DNA from: Cystobacter fuscus
GTDB taxonomy: Bacteria; Myxococcota; Myxococcia; Myxococcales; Myxococcaceae
Length of the DNA: 64,000 nucleotides
Direction of reading: 5' to 3'
Assembly (NCBI RefSeq): GCF_002305875.1
Contig: NZ_CP022098.1
Location: forward strand, 10,416,001-10,480,000
The notes beneath the pieces are model-generated. The model was not told where the DNA came from, ran no database searches, and saw only the letters and a list, made by a program, of their open reading frames with translations. Of the stretch, positions 36,655 through 47,239 are shown in pieces (the stretch's first letter is position 1; every line of letters starts with the position of its first letter). The translations under genes were made by a program, and so were the position numbers.

Positions 36655-37833
36655 ATGAGTCAAACCATCGATCGCCGGATGGAATTCGTGGTGAAGGTGT
36701 CGAAGTTCTGCAACCTGCGCTGCCGGTATTGTTACGAGTACGAGTCCCTGGGCAATCGCGAGGCGATGAGCCGGGAACAGCTGCGGCAGCTCTACCGCCA
36801 CATCGAGGCCTGGCGGGCCCGGGTGGACGCCCGGGACGGAAAGCGGACGGAGATTGGTTTCATCTGGCACGGAGGAGAGCCGTTGCTGTTGGAGCCGGGC
36901 TTCTACTGGGACACCTTCGCCGATCAGCGGGAGATCTTCGGTGAGCAGGTGGCACGCAAGAACACGCTGCAAACCAACCTGACGGTCCTCGACGAGGAGC
37001 GCCTCGCGTTGTTGCGCGACGGCTTCGACGTGGTGGGGGTGTCGGTGGATGTGTTTGGAGGCCTGCGCGTCAACGTCGGAGGGAGGGATCAGCAACCCCT
37101 CACGATGAAGAACATGGAGCTGCTGCGGGAGCAGGGTATCCCCTTCAGCACCATCACCGTGTTGACCCGGGCCAACCTCGGGCGGATGCGCCACATCTAC
37201 GAGCTCTTCTCCCGCGCGCGCATTCCCTTCCGGCTGCTGCCCCTGTTCGATGGCGCCTTCGACGGGCAGCATCGAGGCTTCGAGATCAGCACCCAGGACA
37301 TCCTCAAGGCCTTCCAGGATCTGGTGGACTTGTGGATGGAGAAGGACGGCTTCCTGGAGGTGTACCCCACGCTGGAGCAGATCCAGGTGGTCCTGCGCTC
37401 CATGCAGGCGGGCGCGGCGCCCGTCTATTACAACAAGCGCGAGTGGCTCCCCGTGCTGCTGGTGAACACCAACGGCGACTGTTTCACCTATGGGGACCCG
37501 TACGAGGAGCCGGAGTGGTGCGTGGGCAACCTCTTCACCACCTCGTTGGATGACATCCTCGCGGGAGAGCGCTTCGCCCGCTCCGCGCTGGCGGCCGAGC
37601 GCCGCATGGCGGCCAACTGTCTGACCTGCCCCTATTTCGGCCACTGCAGCGGCTATCCCATCGCCGAGGAGCACTACAACTGCGGGCAGAAGACCGGCGA
37701 GGCGGAGCGCACCTGCGTGGTGGAGCGCAACCTCTTCGCCTACATCGAGCAGCGCATCCGCCGCGAGGGCGGAGTGCCCGAGGCCTGGCGCGCGCGGGCC
37801 CAGGAGGGCCACGAGGAGCGCCGCATCGCGTGA
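36655..37833 (+). CDS. Radical SAM/SPASM peptide-modifying enzyme
   Basis: A 392-residue radical SAM enzyme. The [4Fe-4S] motif CNLRCRYC is C19-C23-C26; the SAM-binding strand is the IWHGGEPLL stretch near residue 65, characteristic of RiPP maturases. The C-terminal SPASM/Twitch part has Cys in NGDCFTYG, EWCVGN, NCLTCPYFGHCSG, NCGQ and TCVVE (about 265-365), enough for two auxiliary clusters. It resembles enzymes that form C-C or C-N crosslinks in peptides (cyclophane/Grr/Fxs-like group). The adjacent 112-residue protein is the likely substrate. Confidence 0.85.
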   Translation: MSQTIDRRMEFVVKVSKFCNLRCRYCYEYESLGNREAMSREQLRQLYRHIEAWRARVDARDGKRTEIGFIWHGGEPLLLEPGFYWDTFADQREIFGEQVARKNTLQTNLTVLDEERLALLRDGFDVVGVSVDVFGGLRVNVGGRDQQPLTMKNMELLREQGIPFSTITVLTRANLGRMRHIYELFSRARIPFRLLPLFDGAFDGQHRGFEISTQDILKAFQDLVDLWMEKDGFLEVYPTLEQIQVVLRSMQAGAAPVYYNKREWLPVLLVNTNGDCFTYGDPYEEPEWCVGNLFTTSLDDILAGERFARSALAAERRMAANCLTCPYFGHCSGYPIAEEHYNCGQKTGEAERTCVVERNLFAYIEQRIRREGGVPEAWRARAQEGHEERRIA

Positions 37834-37861
37834 ACCCCCCTGCCCCCTCGGCGTCCGCGCG

Positions 37862-39361
37862 TCAGAGTGTCACGCCGTAGAGGGCGCCGAACTTGGACTG
37901 GAGATAGGCGAGGAAGTCCACGTCGGTGAGGCCCTGGCCCGTCACCTTGCGCACGAGCTCCTCCGCGGGCAGGCGGTAGCCCTCGGCATGCACGTGGTCG
38001 CGCAGCCAGTCGCGCAGGGGCCGCAGCTCGCCGCGGGAGAGGCCCTCCTCCAACCCCGGCAGGGCCCGCCGCGCCGCGGCGTAGAGGGACGCCGAGTAGA
38101 GGTTGCCCAGGGCATACGTGGGGAAGTAGCCGAACTCGCCCCAGGCCCAGTGGATGTCCTGGAGCACGCCTTGCAGGTCATCCGGCGGGGTGATGCCCAG
38201 GAAGCGCCGCATGCGCTCGTTCCACGCCGCGGGCAGCTCGTCCAGGGGCAGCTCGTCGCGGATGAGCAGCAGCTCCAGCTCGTAGCGCAGCACGATGTGC
38301 AGGTTGTACGTCACCTCGTCCGCGGCCGTGCGGATGAACGAGGGCGTGACGCGGTTGATGGCCGCGAGGAAGCCGTCCAGCTCCACGCCCGCGAGCCCCT
38401 CGGAGAAGGTGTCGCGCAAGAGCGGGAAGTAGTGCGTCCAGAAGGACCGGCCGCGCCCCACGAGGTTCTCCCACAGGCGCGACTGGGACTCGTGCAGCCC
38501 CATGGAGGGCGCGTTCGCCAGGGGCGTGCGGTGGTGGGCCGGCTGGAAGCCCTGCTCGTACAATCCATGCCCGCCCTCGTGCAGCGTGCTGAAGAGGCCC
38601 TCCAGCGACTGCTCGTCCAGGTCCGTGGTGAGGCGCACGTCCGTGGGGTGCAGGCCGCTGGAGAAGGGGTGGATGCTCTTGTCCTGCCGCCCCGCGTCCA
38701 GCTCGAAGCCCATGTCCCCGAGCATCCGCAGCGACACGCGCCACTGGGCCTCGGTGTCGAAGCGCTGGCCCTGGAAGAGCTCCGGCACCTGGCGCGGCGC
38801 GGCCTGGAGCGCTCCCACCAGGCGGATGAGGGTGTCACGCAGCGAGGCCAGCACCGGGCCCAGGCGCGCCACGCGCATGCCGGGCTCGTACTCGTCGAGC
38901 AGGGCGTCATAGCGCTCGCCGCCATGGCCATACGCGTCCGCCTGCTCCCGGCGCAGGGCCAGCAGCCGGGAGAGGGCGGGCTGGAAGCGGGCGAAGCGGC
39001 GCTCTTCCCGGGCCTCGCGCCAGGCGTGCAGGCCCTGACTCTGGGCCTCGGCGAGCGCCTTCACCAGCGTCCGGGGCAGCTTCACCGCCCGATCCCGCTC
39101 CTGCGTCAGCACGCGCGCCATGGCACGCTGGTCCGGCGTGAGCCCCGGAGCGTCCGAGGCCCAGGCGAGCAGCTCGCCCAGCCGGGGGTCCACCAGGCGC
39201 TCGTGTTGGATGCCGTGTAGGGTGGAGAGCTGGTGGGAGCGGGCCTCATGGGCCCGGGTGGGCAGATAGGTCTCCCGGTCCCACGAGGCCAGGCCGATGA
39301 CTCCTCCCAGGTCGCGGAGTTCCTGCATCCGGGCGAGCAGCGCGTCGAAGGTCTTGTCCAT
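37862..39361 (-). CDS. M32 carboxypeptidase (thermostable carboxypeptidase 1 family)
   Basis: A 499-residue zinc carboxypeptidase, the usual M32 length. The metal site HEGGH is at 261-265 and the conserved GLHESQSRLWEN block follows near 291, supplying the third ligand. The protein is all helical and cytosolic. It removes C-terminal residues from peptides. ATG at 39361 (MDKTFDALLARM) matches the family start. It is convergent with the radical-SAM gene (28 bp) and divergent from the next gene. Confidence 0.9.
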   Translation of the reverse strand: MDKTFDALLARMQELRDLGGVIGLASWDRETYLPTRAHEARSHQLSTLHGIQHERLVDPRLGELLAWASDAPGLTPDQRAMARVLTQERDRAVKLPRTLVKALAEAQSQGLHAWREAREERRFARFQPALSRLLALRREQADAYGHGGERYDALLDEYEPGMRVARLGPVLASLRDTLIRLVGALQAAPRQVPELFQGQRFDTEAQWRVSLRMLGDMGFELDAGRQDKSIHPFSSGLHPTDVRLTTDLDEQSLEGLFSTLHEGGHGLYEQGFQPAHHRTPLANAPSMGLHESQSRLWENLVGRGRSFWTHYFPLLRDTFSEGLAGVELDGFLAAINRVTPSFIRTAADEVTYNLHIVLRYELELLLIRDELPLDELPAAWNERMRRFLGITPPDDLQGVLQDIHWAWGEFGYFPTYALGNLYSASLYAAARRALPGLEEGLSRGELRPLRDWLRDHVHAEGYRLPAEELVRKVTGQGLTDVDFLAYLQSKFGALYGVTL

Positions 39362-39418
39362 GGAGGGAATCCTTAGTCCAGCCCGGCTCGGACTTCCGCA
39401 CGGCCCGGCATTCGGTTA

Positions 39419-39976
39419 ATGGGCCAACGCATGGCCACCCAGGTTCAGTTCTTCATGTCCCCCGACGACGAGGTCGCCTTCTTCCGCCACCTCGAGCGCT
39501 TCGAGCTGGAGGTCTACCCCCGGCGCGTGCCCCCCGACTGGGAGACCTTCCGCGCCTCGCAGGCGAACGTGCCCCGGCTGCCCGAGGAGGATCTGTACCT
39601 CGTGGTGCTGGCCGCCGGCCCGGCCATCGTGGACAAGATGAAGCGCGGCCCGGACAAGGGCTTCTGGCGCATCGACGAGGTGCGCTCGCCCGTCATCTTC
39701 CTCGAGCGCTGCCGGATGAACGAGGAGGGCGAGCTGCTCAGCGGCCAGATGTGGGCGGAGATGGACGTCACGCCCCAGACGGGCCGCAAGGAAGCGGCCG
39801 CGGATATCTTCATGCGCACCTACCGCGAGGTGGAGGAGTACCTGAAGAAGACCTTCCGCAAGGGCGACCCCAAGCCCTTCCTCGTGGGCCCCAAGGCGGC
39901 ACGCCTCCACAAGGAGACGCGCCTCGTGCTGCGCGACTCGGCGCACCGGGGCGGCACGGTGGTGCCGTACAAGTAG
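39419..39976 (+). CDS. Hypothetical protein, soluble
   Basis: A ~185-residue protein with no signal peptide or transmembrane helix and no motif I recognise. Alternating strands (VQFFMSPDDEVAFFRHLERFEL, DLYLVVLAAGPAIVDKM) suggest an alpha/beta fold, and the C-terminal third is basic. ATG at 39431 (MATQVQFF) is an equally likely start, since neither has a ribosome-binding site. Codon use is fully typical of the genome, so it is a real gene. Confidence 0.65.
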   Translation: MGQRMATQVQFFMSPDDEVAFFRHLERFELEVYPRRVPPDWETFRASQANVPRLPEEDLYLVVLAAGPAIVDKMKRGPDKGFWRIDEVRSPVIFLERCRMNEEGELLSGQMWAEMDVTPQTGRKEAAADIFMRTYREVEEYLKKTFRKGDPKPFLVGPKAARLHKETRLVLRDSAHRGGTVVPYK

Positions 39977-40000
39977 CCCGCCCCGGGCGGCTCCGGTGCT

Positions 40001-41620
<1,620 letters not shown>

Positions 41621-41790
41621 GGAGGGTGGAACTATCACGCGGCGTGTATTTTTTCGCGGGGCACAGATTGCGACATCGCCTTGCCGGAAGGCGTGCGGGC
41701 CTTCAGGCGTTCGGGTATGCCCCCGCGTACACTCACCGTGCACCCCTCTTCGCCAGGAGGCGGGGATAAGGGGCCACGACAGGAGCCACC

Positions 41791-42177
41791 ATGCAGCGCA
41801 GCACCTTTTCGACGGGAACTCCTTGGGAAACGCAGGTGGGCTACTCCCGCGCGGTCCGGGTCGGACCGTTCATCTTCGTCTCGGGGACCACGGCCACGGA
41901 CGGCTCGGGCCAGGTGGTGGGAGGTGGGGACGCCCATGCGCAGGCCCAGCAGGCGCTGCGCAACATCCAGGCGGCGCTCGAAGGCATGGGGGCCGGGCTG
42001 GAGCACGTGGTGCGCACCCGGATGTACGTGACGGACATCGCCCACTGGCAGGAGGTGGGACGGGCCCACGGCGCCTTCTTCGGCGCCATCCGCCCCGCCA
42101 CCAGCATGGTGGAGGTCAAGCGGCTCATCGACCCGGCCATGCTGGTGGAGATCGAGGCCGACGCGCTGGTGCCCTGA
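41791..42177 (+). CDS. ridA: RidA-family reactive enamine/imine deaminase
   Basis: A 128-residue YjgF/YER057c/UK114 protein. [11 protein letters not shown] near residue 28, the substrate-binding Arg in RTRMYVTD near residue 82, and the C-terminal EIEADALVP block are conserved. ATG follows ACAGGAGCC. It hydrolyses reactive 2-aminoacrylate-type intermediates from PLP enzymes. Its last 26 codons plus the 10 bp after the stop are part of an 88-bp direct repeat whose other copy is at 49991-50078, with the nitrosourea-type genes between. Confidence 0.9.
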   Translation: MQRSTFSTGTPWETQVGYSRAVRVGPFIFVSGTTATDGSGQVVGGGDAHAQAQQALRNIQAALEGMGAGLEHVVRTRMYVTDIAHWQEVGRAHGAFFGAIRPATSMVEVKRLIDPAMLVEIEADALVP

Positions 42178-42187
42178 ACCCGCGACT
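42100..42187 (+). repeat. 88-bp direct repeat, copy 1 (ridA 3' end)
   Basis: Starts at ACCAGCATGG inside ridA and ends after the stop at CCGCGACT. Copy 2 at 49991-50078 matches at 87 of 88 positions; the one difference (GAG-ATC to GAG-CTC) changes Ile to Leu. Divergence is abrupt at both edges, as with a recombination or insertion boundary. Confidence 0.85.
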
Positions 42188-42262
42188 CCCCCGGAGGACT
42201 TCCAGGTACGGCACTCCCAAGAACGAAACTGGCGGAGTTTCGTGGGAGACTGGCCCACCGCA

Positions 42263-43231
42263 TCAGGCGCCACGCTCGCCTCCTCCGCTTGGGGGAGTTT
42301 CAAAAGCTTCGCTCATGGCACGAGCAACGAGCCCCGCGGCCGAGAACACGACATACAGGAGGACGGCAACCAGCGAGTAGGGCGCGAACGCTACCTGTTT
42401 ATCGAACGACTGGAGCACGAAGACGAGGATGGGGCTGCTCGCCAAGATGACTTCGGCTGTCATCGGTGTCGTACGCCGCATACCGGCCTGGAAGACGTAG
42501 ATGGGTAGTGCAACGAGGACCCCACTGGCTGCCACGACCGAGGCCCACCGAGCAGGCTCCAGCGAGACAGTCGGCTCAGCGCTTCCGCCGGCCAGGAGCA
42601 CAAAGGCCGCCAGCACGGAGGTGCCAACAAAGCGCGTGGCCATCACTGGCCGAGCGCCAATGCCTTGGTCGTGCAGGCGTTTAGAGAAGAGAATTCCGAT
42701 CGCGCTGGATGCCCCGCTCGCGATCGTCAGTGAAACTCCAACCCATGCTGTTTTCTGGCCCTGATAGGGAACCCCCGTGCGGCCGCCGAGCAGGATCGAC
42801 ACGAGGAACACAAGCGATAGCAGATTACCTGCCTGGAACCACCGCTCGACTCGCCCGATCCGCCCGGATCCTTCGATACGAATGCCCAGGATATCGAGAG
42901 CCACGACTGTCAGGGGACCTGTGACGGCCCAGAGCATGTTGACGAACAATGGCTCGAGCGTACGGAGGGCAAGAAGATAGAAGATCCACGCCAGCGCGGT
43001 GGTGACGTTCATCCACAGCAGCGACCCGGGATGGGCCAACAGCATCCGTAACTGCCCTCGGTCGGCGAGCGCGCTCCACACCAGGAAAAAGGCGGAACAG
43101 GTGGAGAAGGCCGTCATGGCCACGAAAAAGACGTCGGCATTGTTCTGGAACACTTCGCCCAGGTAGACATCGCGCAATGCCGAGACCAGAGCGAAGAGCA
43201 TGATCAAGAAGGGGCCAGAGAGCCGGCTCAT
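42263..43231 (-). CDS. DMT-superfamily (EamA-like) exporter
   Basis: A 322-residue inner-membrane protein with about ten transmembrane helices in two similar halves, the EamA/DMT architecture. It starts MSRLSGPFLIMLFALVSAL and shows the typical glycine-rich helix near SGVLVALPIYVFQAG. It is the last gene of the nitrosourea-type operon, 6 bp downstream of the HSL-type hydrolase. Export of the toxic product is a reasonable inference. The substrate is not shown by sequence. Confidence 0.75.
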   Translation of the reverse strand: MSRLSGPFLIMLFALVSALRDVYLGEVFQNNADVFFVAMTAFSTCSAFFLVWSALADRGQLRMLLAHPGSLLWMNVTTALAWIFYLLALRTLEPLFVNMLWAVTGPLTVVALDILGIRIEGSGRIGRVERWFQAGNLLSLVFLVSILLGGRTGVPYQGQKTAWVGVSLTIASGASSAIGILFSKRLHDQGIGARPVMATRFVGTSVLAAFVLLAGGSAEPTVSLEPARWASVVAASGVLVALPIYVFQAGMRRTTPMTAEVILASSPILVFVLQSFDKQVAFAPYSLVAVLLYVVFSAAGLVARAMSEAFETPPSGGGERGA

Positions 43232-43237
43232 GGGGAG

Positions 43238-44209
43238 TTACGAACGCCTACCCGTGCCCATCCTCCCCATCAAACGCTCCACTCCCCCGCACAGCGTATC
43301 GAATGCACGGGCGGCGAACGTGAAGCGATGGCGTGCGCGAAGGCTACCGTGTATGGCTCCACGTTCCACATGGAGTTCGCAAGGTACACCTGCGGCGGCC
43401 AGGCGGCAGGCATAGAGCCGCGCTTCCTCGCTCAACGGATCCGTACTCACGGTCCAGATCAGCGCAGGCGGCAGGGCGCTGAGGTCGCGCGCCAGCAAGG
43501 GCGATGCATACTCCGGCGAGACGTCATGATGATCGCCGAGGTAAAGGGACGTGTACTGGTAGAGTTCGGATTGAAAATCAGGGCTGCAATACTCGACCTC
43601 GCGCCGTGCCCAGCGATGTACATCGAGCACCGGGTTTATCGGTACGTGCCCCAGGATAGGAGGCCCGCCACGATCTCGTGCGAGCAGGCACAGGGCCGCG
43701 GCGAAGTTGCCCCCACAGCTCTCCCCCGAGAGGATCAGCCGGTTGGGATCGACACCGCGACTGGTCGCACACGCGGCCACGTGCTGGAGCACCGTATATC
43801 CATCCTCGAGAGGGGCTGGGAAGATATGCTCGGGAGCCAGGCGGTAGTGGTACGTCACGACCGTGACGTTCAGCCGATCCGCGAGATCGATGCCCATGCC
43901 GTCGGCGACGTCGACCGTGCCGCAAATGAATCCACCCCCGTGCGCATAGATGATGCACGTCTGCCCCGGTCCCGTGTCCCGAGGCTGAAACCAGCGCACC
44001 GGGATGGAATGGGTATCCAACTCAATGAGTTCATCACGAACCTCTATGCGCTCTCGAGGAGGAACTGGGAAGGCGCGAAAGAGATTACAGTAGTTTTTCC
44101 TCTGCACCTCCAGCAGCGAGGGGTCCTCTGGGATGCGAATGATCACTTCCGGAGGGTCGACTTCATTGCAAATGGCCTTGTAGGCAGAGTGCTCGTCGTT
44201 CTCTTTCAT
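43238..44209 (-). CDS. Hormone-sensitive-lipase-family alpha/beta hydrolase
   Basis: A 323-residue HSL/family-IV esterase. Oxyanion motif HGGGF at 90-94, nucleophile GESCG with S164, an Asp near 260 in STDPLSEEA and the catalytic His in GAIHGS near 293. ATG at 44209 has GGAAGGAAA upstream. In this operon it may release, hydrolyse or detoxify an ester or carbamate/urea intermediate (inference). It is 22 bp from the Rieske gene and 6 bp from the exporter gene. Confidence 0.8.
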   Translation of the reverse strand: MKENDEHSAYKAICNEVDPPEVIIRIPEDPSLLEVQRKNYCNLFRAFPVPPRERIEVRDELIELDTHSIPVRWFQPRDTGPGQTCIIYAHGGGFICGTVDVADGMGIDLADRLNVTVVTYHYRLAPEHIFPAPLEDGYTVLQHVAACATSRGVDPNRLILSGESCGGNFAAALCLLARDRGGPPILGHVPINPVLDVHRWARREVEYCSPDFQSELYQYTSLYLGDHHDVSPEYASPLLARDLSALPPALIWTVSTDPLSEEARLYACRLAAAGVPCELHVERGAIHGSLRARHRFTFAARAFDTLCGGVERLMGRMGTGRRS

Positions 44210-44231
44210 GATGCATTTCCTTCCGGCTCCT

Positions 44232-44666
44232 TCATGGGGAGCCGACTTTTCTTGGATGCTCACCACGCCCGTCAGTGCCTCTCGGGTCGGACTCCGCGCA
44301 TGAAGGCCGCGACGTCCGCACCACGGCTCCGCAAGAATTCGGCGGCCCGGCAGGCAGTACACGCCGCCGCAGAAGAACCTGTGCCTCCTCGCTCTCGTCC
44401 AGAATCGCAACGGCCGAGTCCCGACGGAGGACGAGCGGTAGTGCCTCGCGCAGGAGGTGGCGCAGTGAGATCCCGCGGTCGTGCCAGGGGCATTGAATCA
44501 CCCCCTCGCTCGTATCGAGCCGACCGAGGTGGAGCGGCCCGCCGCGATGCGGGCAGACAGCGCTCACCAGAAAGGTCTCCTGCTCACTGGGAGCGAGGAG
44601 GAAGAGCTTCTTGCTCCCCACCTCGAGCAGGTTGACCCGTCTTGGATCGAACTTCAAGACACGCAC
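44232..44666 (-). CDS. Rieske [2Fe-2S] ferredoxin-like protein
   Basis: A 144-residue soluble protein with both Rieske ligand boxes: CPH (C38, H40) and CPWH (C59, H62), with the usual spacing. The C-terminal ~60 residues are Arg-rich and lose similarity to Rieske proteins. GTG at 44666 has GGAGATT upstream and overlaps the sznF-like stop by 13 bp, so the two are translationally coupled. It probably delivers electrons to the diiron centre of the sznF-like enzyme (inference); no ferredoxin reductase lies here. Confidence 0.75.
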   Translation of the reverse strand: MRVLKFDPRRVNLLEVGSKKLFLLAPSEQETFLVSAVCPHRGGPLHLGRLDTSEGVIQCPWHDRGISLRHLLREALPLVLRRDSAVAILDESEEAQVLLRRRVLPAGPPNSCGAVVRTSRPSCAESDPRGTDGRGEHPRKVGSP

Positions 44667-46087
44667 GCGCGGTAATCTCCCACGGAATAGATGGTATAGA
44701 CACACTTGTCGGAGTCGATGATGGCCCCGTGCAACCGGTTGCGCTGGATGACCGTCCCCTCTCCAGCGTGCAATACCGTATGGCGCCCGTGGCCGGTGAC
44801 GAAGTGCATCACTCCAGACTCGATGTGACAGAGTTCGTCTCCGTCGTGGACGTGGGTCACCGAGAGTTCGCCACGCGGCTCGACGAACGTCTGCCGATCT
44901 GGCTGGATCACGCCCGCCTGGACCTTGGCGTAGACGCCAGGGTGCAAATCCTTGAAAGTACGTCCACCGTCCGCCCAACTCACCTGCTCACAGAAGTCCC
45001 GCTCGGCGAGTTCCCCGAGCAGCTTCGCCTCCTCGAAGCCGCGCACGATCTCCGGGATGATGGATTCTCCATGGGTGGCGACAGCCGGCTTGACGATCCG
45101 CTCGAAGACCATCTTGCTGTGGTGGCGATCGATGTGTGCATGCTCCAGGAAATACTGGACCTCGGCACCGCGCCCGAACACGGCGATGAGCATCTCCGCC
45201 ATCTGGGCACAGGAATGGATGAATGCGGTCTCCGCCTGGAAGATGGCGCCAAGATAGCGGAAGAACTTCGAGTGGTCGCGGCTGATCCAGTTGTAATAGT
45301 TGTTCAGCAGCAGGGACGAGGTCAAATAGAATTGCCAATAGGCATGCGGCTTGGGGTCGAGATCATGGGCCCGGAGCAGCCTCTCGAACAGGGTGCTGTG
45401 CTTGGTTTCGTGGACACCGTATCCATATTCGTCGATCACGATCTTGAACAGCTCCGACTGGATCGGACCGAAATTGCCGAGGACGTTCCGGCCCATGGCC
45501 GAGGCCTCGAGGAGGAAGTCTCCCGCGAGCTGGATGAGCAGCGTCCTCGCCGCGTGCTCACGATTGGAGGAGCCGAGGATCGCCGCCATCGACTTGTTCT
45601 CGCCCTCGCGGTGAAGCGAGTCGGCGTAGTCCTGGAGATAGGCCTCCAAGGAGGCCGCGGTCCAACGTCCGGTAACGGAGACCTCGCGCTCCAGTGCGTC
45701 GAACAAATAGCGCTCCAGCCATGGGCGTACGACAGCAGCAAGGGCCATGGACCGTCCAGAATAAAACTCGGCGAAGTCAGCTCGCTTGGCTTCGAACCCC
45801 TGCTCCGGCAGAAGAAGGAAGTCCTGTTCGTAAATCGTGAGCAGCGTGCGATTCGCGCTCAGGCTCGTATAATTGAGAATCTGGTCCCAGCGGAGCGGCC
45901 TTGAGAAGTCCAGGTATTTGAAGACATGTGGCCTTAGCGTCCTCCGGTAGGGGTTGTCGTGGACGATCCACTCCTCGGTATCGACGAACAGCTCGCTCTC
46001 TCCATACTGGACGAGGCAGCGTTTGAACAGCTCAGGGTCACCGAGATCGACGGCCGGCGGATTGGTTTTCTCTGGTACGTGTTTCAA
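44654..46087 (-). CDS. sznF: SznF-like N-nitrosourea-forming diiron/cupin enzyme
   Basis: A 477-residue homologue of streptozotocin SznF (recalled as 471 residues). Residues ~1-130 are the helical N-terminal domain, ~131-335 the HDO (haem-oxygenase-like diiron) domain and ~380-477 a cupin. Every SznF ligand I recall is present at a constant +5: E194, E220, H230, E286, H316, D320, H323 for the diiron site (SznF 189, 215, 225, 281, 311, 315, 318), and H412, H414, H453 for the cupin iron (SznF 407, 409, 448). SznF hydroxylates N-omega-methylarginine twice and rearranges it to an N-nitrosourea. TTG at 46087 overlaps the upstream stop (TTGA). Confidence 0.9.
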   Translation of the reverse strand: MKHVPEKTNPPAVDLGDPELFKRCLVQYGESELFVDTEEWIVHDNPYRRTLRPHVFKYLDFSRPLRWDQILNYTSLSANRTLLTIYEQDFLLLPEQGFEAKRADFAEFYSGRSMALAAVVRPWLERYLFDALEREVSVTGRWTAASLEAYLQDYADSLHREGENKSMAAILGSSNREHAARTLLIQLAGDFLLEASAMGRNVLGNFGPIQSELFKIVIDEYGYGVHETKHSTLFERLLRAHDLDPKPHAYWQFYLTSSLLLNNYYNWISRDHSKFFRYLGAIFQAETAFIHSCAQMAEMLIAVFGRGAEVQYFLEHAHIDRHHSKMVFERIVKPAVATHGESIIPEIVRGFEEAKLLGELAERDFCEQVSWADGGRTFKDLHPGVYAKVQAGVIQPDRQTFVEPRGELSVTHVHDGDELCHIESGVMHFVTGHGRHTVLHAGEGTVIQRNRLHGAIIDSDKCVYTIYSVGDYRACVS

Positions 46088-47115
46088 ATGCTCTTCCTCT
46101 CGATTGGGGGATGAATATTGAACCAGACGCTCGTGGCGTCGTGGGCCGCTTCCACGACAGCGGTCGCGCCCCGGTCGAAATGGAGGGGGCGTTCGAAACA
46201 CAGAACGGCTTGCATCCAATGGCTTCGCGGATTGCTGGGCGCGTTCGAGAGGTGAACACCATCACCGAGATCCAACTCGAACCAGAAGACGATGCCATGG
46301 ACGGTGCCGCTCTGCCGCACCTCGACCGGCACCCTGGTGACGCGCGATGTTGGCGGGAACTCCCGAAAATCGAAGTCGAAGGCCTTCGTGGGGATGCTGA
46401 GCAGGGTATGGTCCCATGTCACCAAGCGAACCGGGAAATACTCCCGTGTCGAAAAGTGGTTGAACATGCTCACATCGAACCCGCTGGCCTCAAAGACGAA
46501 GTTGTTGCGGTGGATGGCGCTACTCTCGAGGAGAGCAAACACAATGCGCGCCCTCGCGGGGATGATCCGGGCCTCGGGGCGAAGGAGGTGCTCGCGCGCA
46601 TGGTGGACAATGGGCAGGATGCCCTCGCCAAGGAGCCCACAATCGATGGTCTCGGTGACGAGCACGTCAGCCAGAGTGGGCAGATCGCGCCCGACGCTCA
46701 AATCAAAGGAACTCTTCGACAAGACGGAGACGCGCTCGGACAGATCGTTCGCCGCGATGATGCGTCGTGCCATATGGGCGATTGGCTCCAGCACCTCGCA
46801 TGACACCGCGGCGCGGGCTCCGGCCCGGACGGCCATCATCGCCAGGAGGCCCGAGCCCGTCCCCACATCGAGGACAAGCTGACCGGGCGCCACCTGGGCG
46901 CGCAGCGCCTCGTGAAAGGTACGGTTTCGCTCGGTGTCGTTGAGCATGGCGAAATGCCATCTGGGTATCATTCGCCGGTAGACGCGGTTGATGGCGGAGG
47001 AATCCTCAGACGGCAGCCGGAGTGCCAGCACTTTCTCGAAGGTCTCGAGAGAATCATACGGAGCTTCTGCGCTGGCACCTTGAAAGGCGCGCTCGAGTTC
47101 ATTGGTCATAATCAT
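46084..47115 (-). CDS. sznE: PRMT7-like arginine N-methyltransferase (SznE-like)
   Basis: A 343-residue class I SAM methyltransferase with arginine-methyltransferase marks. SAM motif I VLDVGTGSG at 81-89, acidic ribose ligand E107 (SCEV), double-E loop E155...E164 (ETIDCGLLGE) and an SHW(M) block like the THW loop near 300. The WHFAMLNDTERN stretch near 55 resembles the N-terminal PRMT7 motif. PRMT7 makes monomethylarginine, the substrate SznF needs, and SznE does this in the streptozotocin pathway. ATG at 47115 follows GGTGGGG. It overlaps the sznF-like gene by 4 bp. Confidence 0.8.
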   Translation of the reverse strand: MIMTNELERAFQGASAEAPYDSLETFEKVLALRLPSEDSSAINRVYRRMIPRWHFAMLNDTERNRTFHEALRAQVAPGQLVLDVGTGSGLLAMMAVRAGARAAVSCEVLEPIAHMARRIIAANDLSERVSVLSKSSFDLSVGRDLPTLADVLVTETIDCGLLGEGILPIVHHAREHLLRPEARIIPARARIVFALLESSAIHRNNFVFEASGFDVSMFNHFSTREYFPVRLVTWDHTLLSIPTKAFDFDFREFPPTSRVTRVPVEVRQSGTVHGIVFWFELDLGDGVHLSNAPSNPRSHWMQAVLCFERPLHFDRGATAVVEAAHDATSVWFNIHPPIERKSI

Positions 47116-47239
47116 CGTGGCCCCACCGGGAACACTCTTAGCGGATGCTCGGGGGGGCCTCTATCCGAATCTTGCTCTGGACATCCAGCCAAGCTCAAAC
47201 CAACGCCTTCCTGGCCTGCTCGTCGAATGAGCGGAGGCG

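Noticed and set aside
47116-47239. Search for the missing Ada methyltransferase end
   Set aside because: No PCHR in any frame, and 124 bp is too short for the ~70 missing residues.
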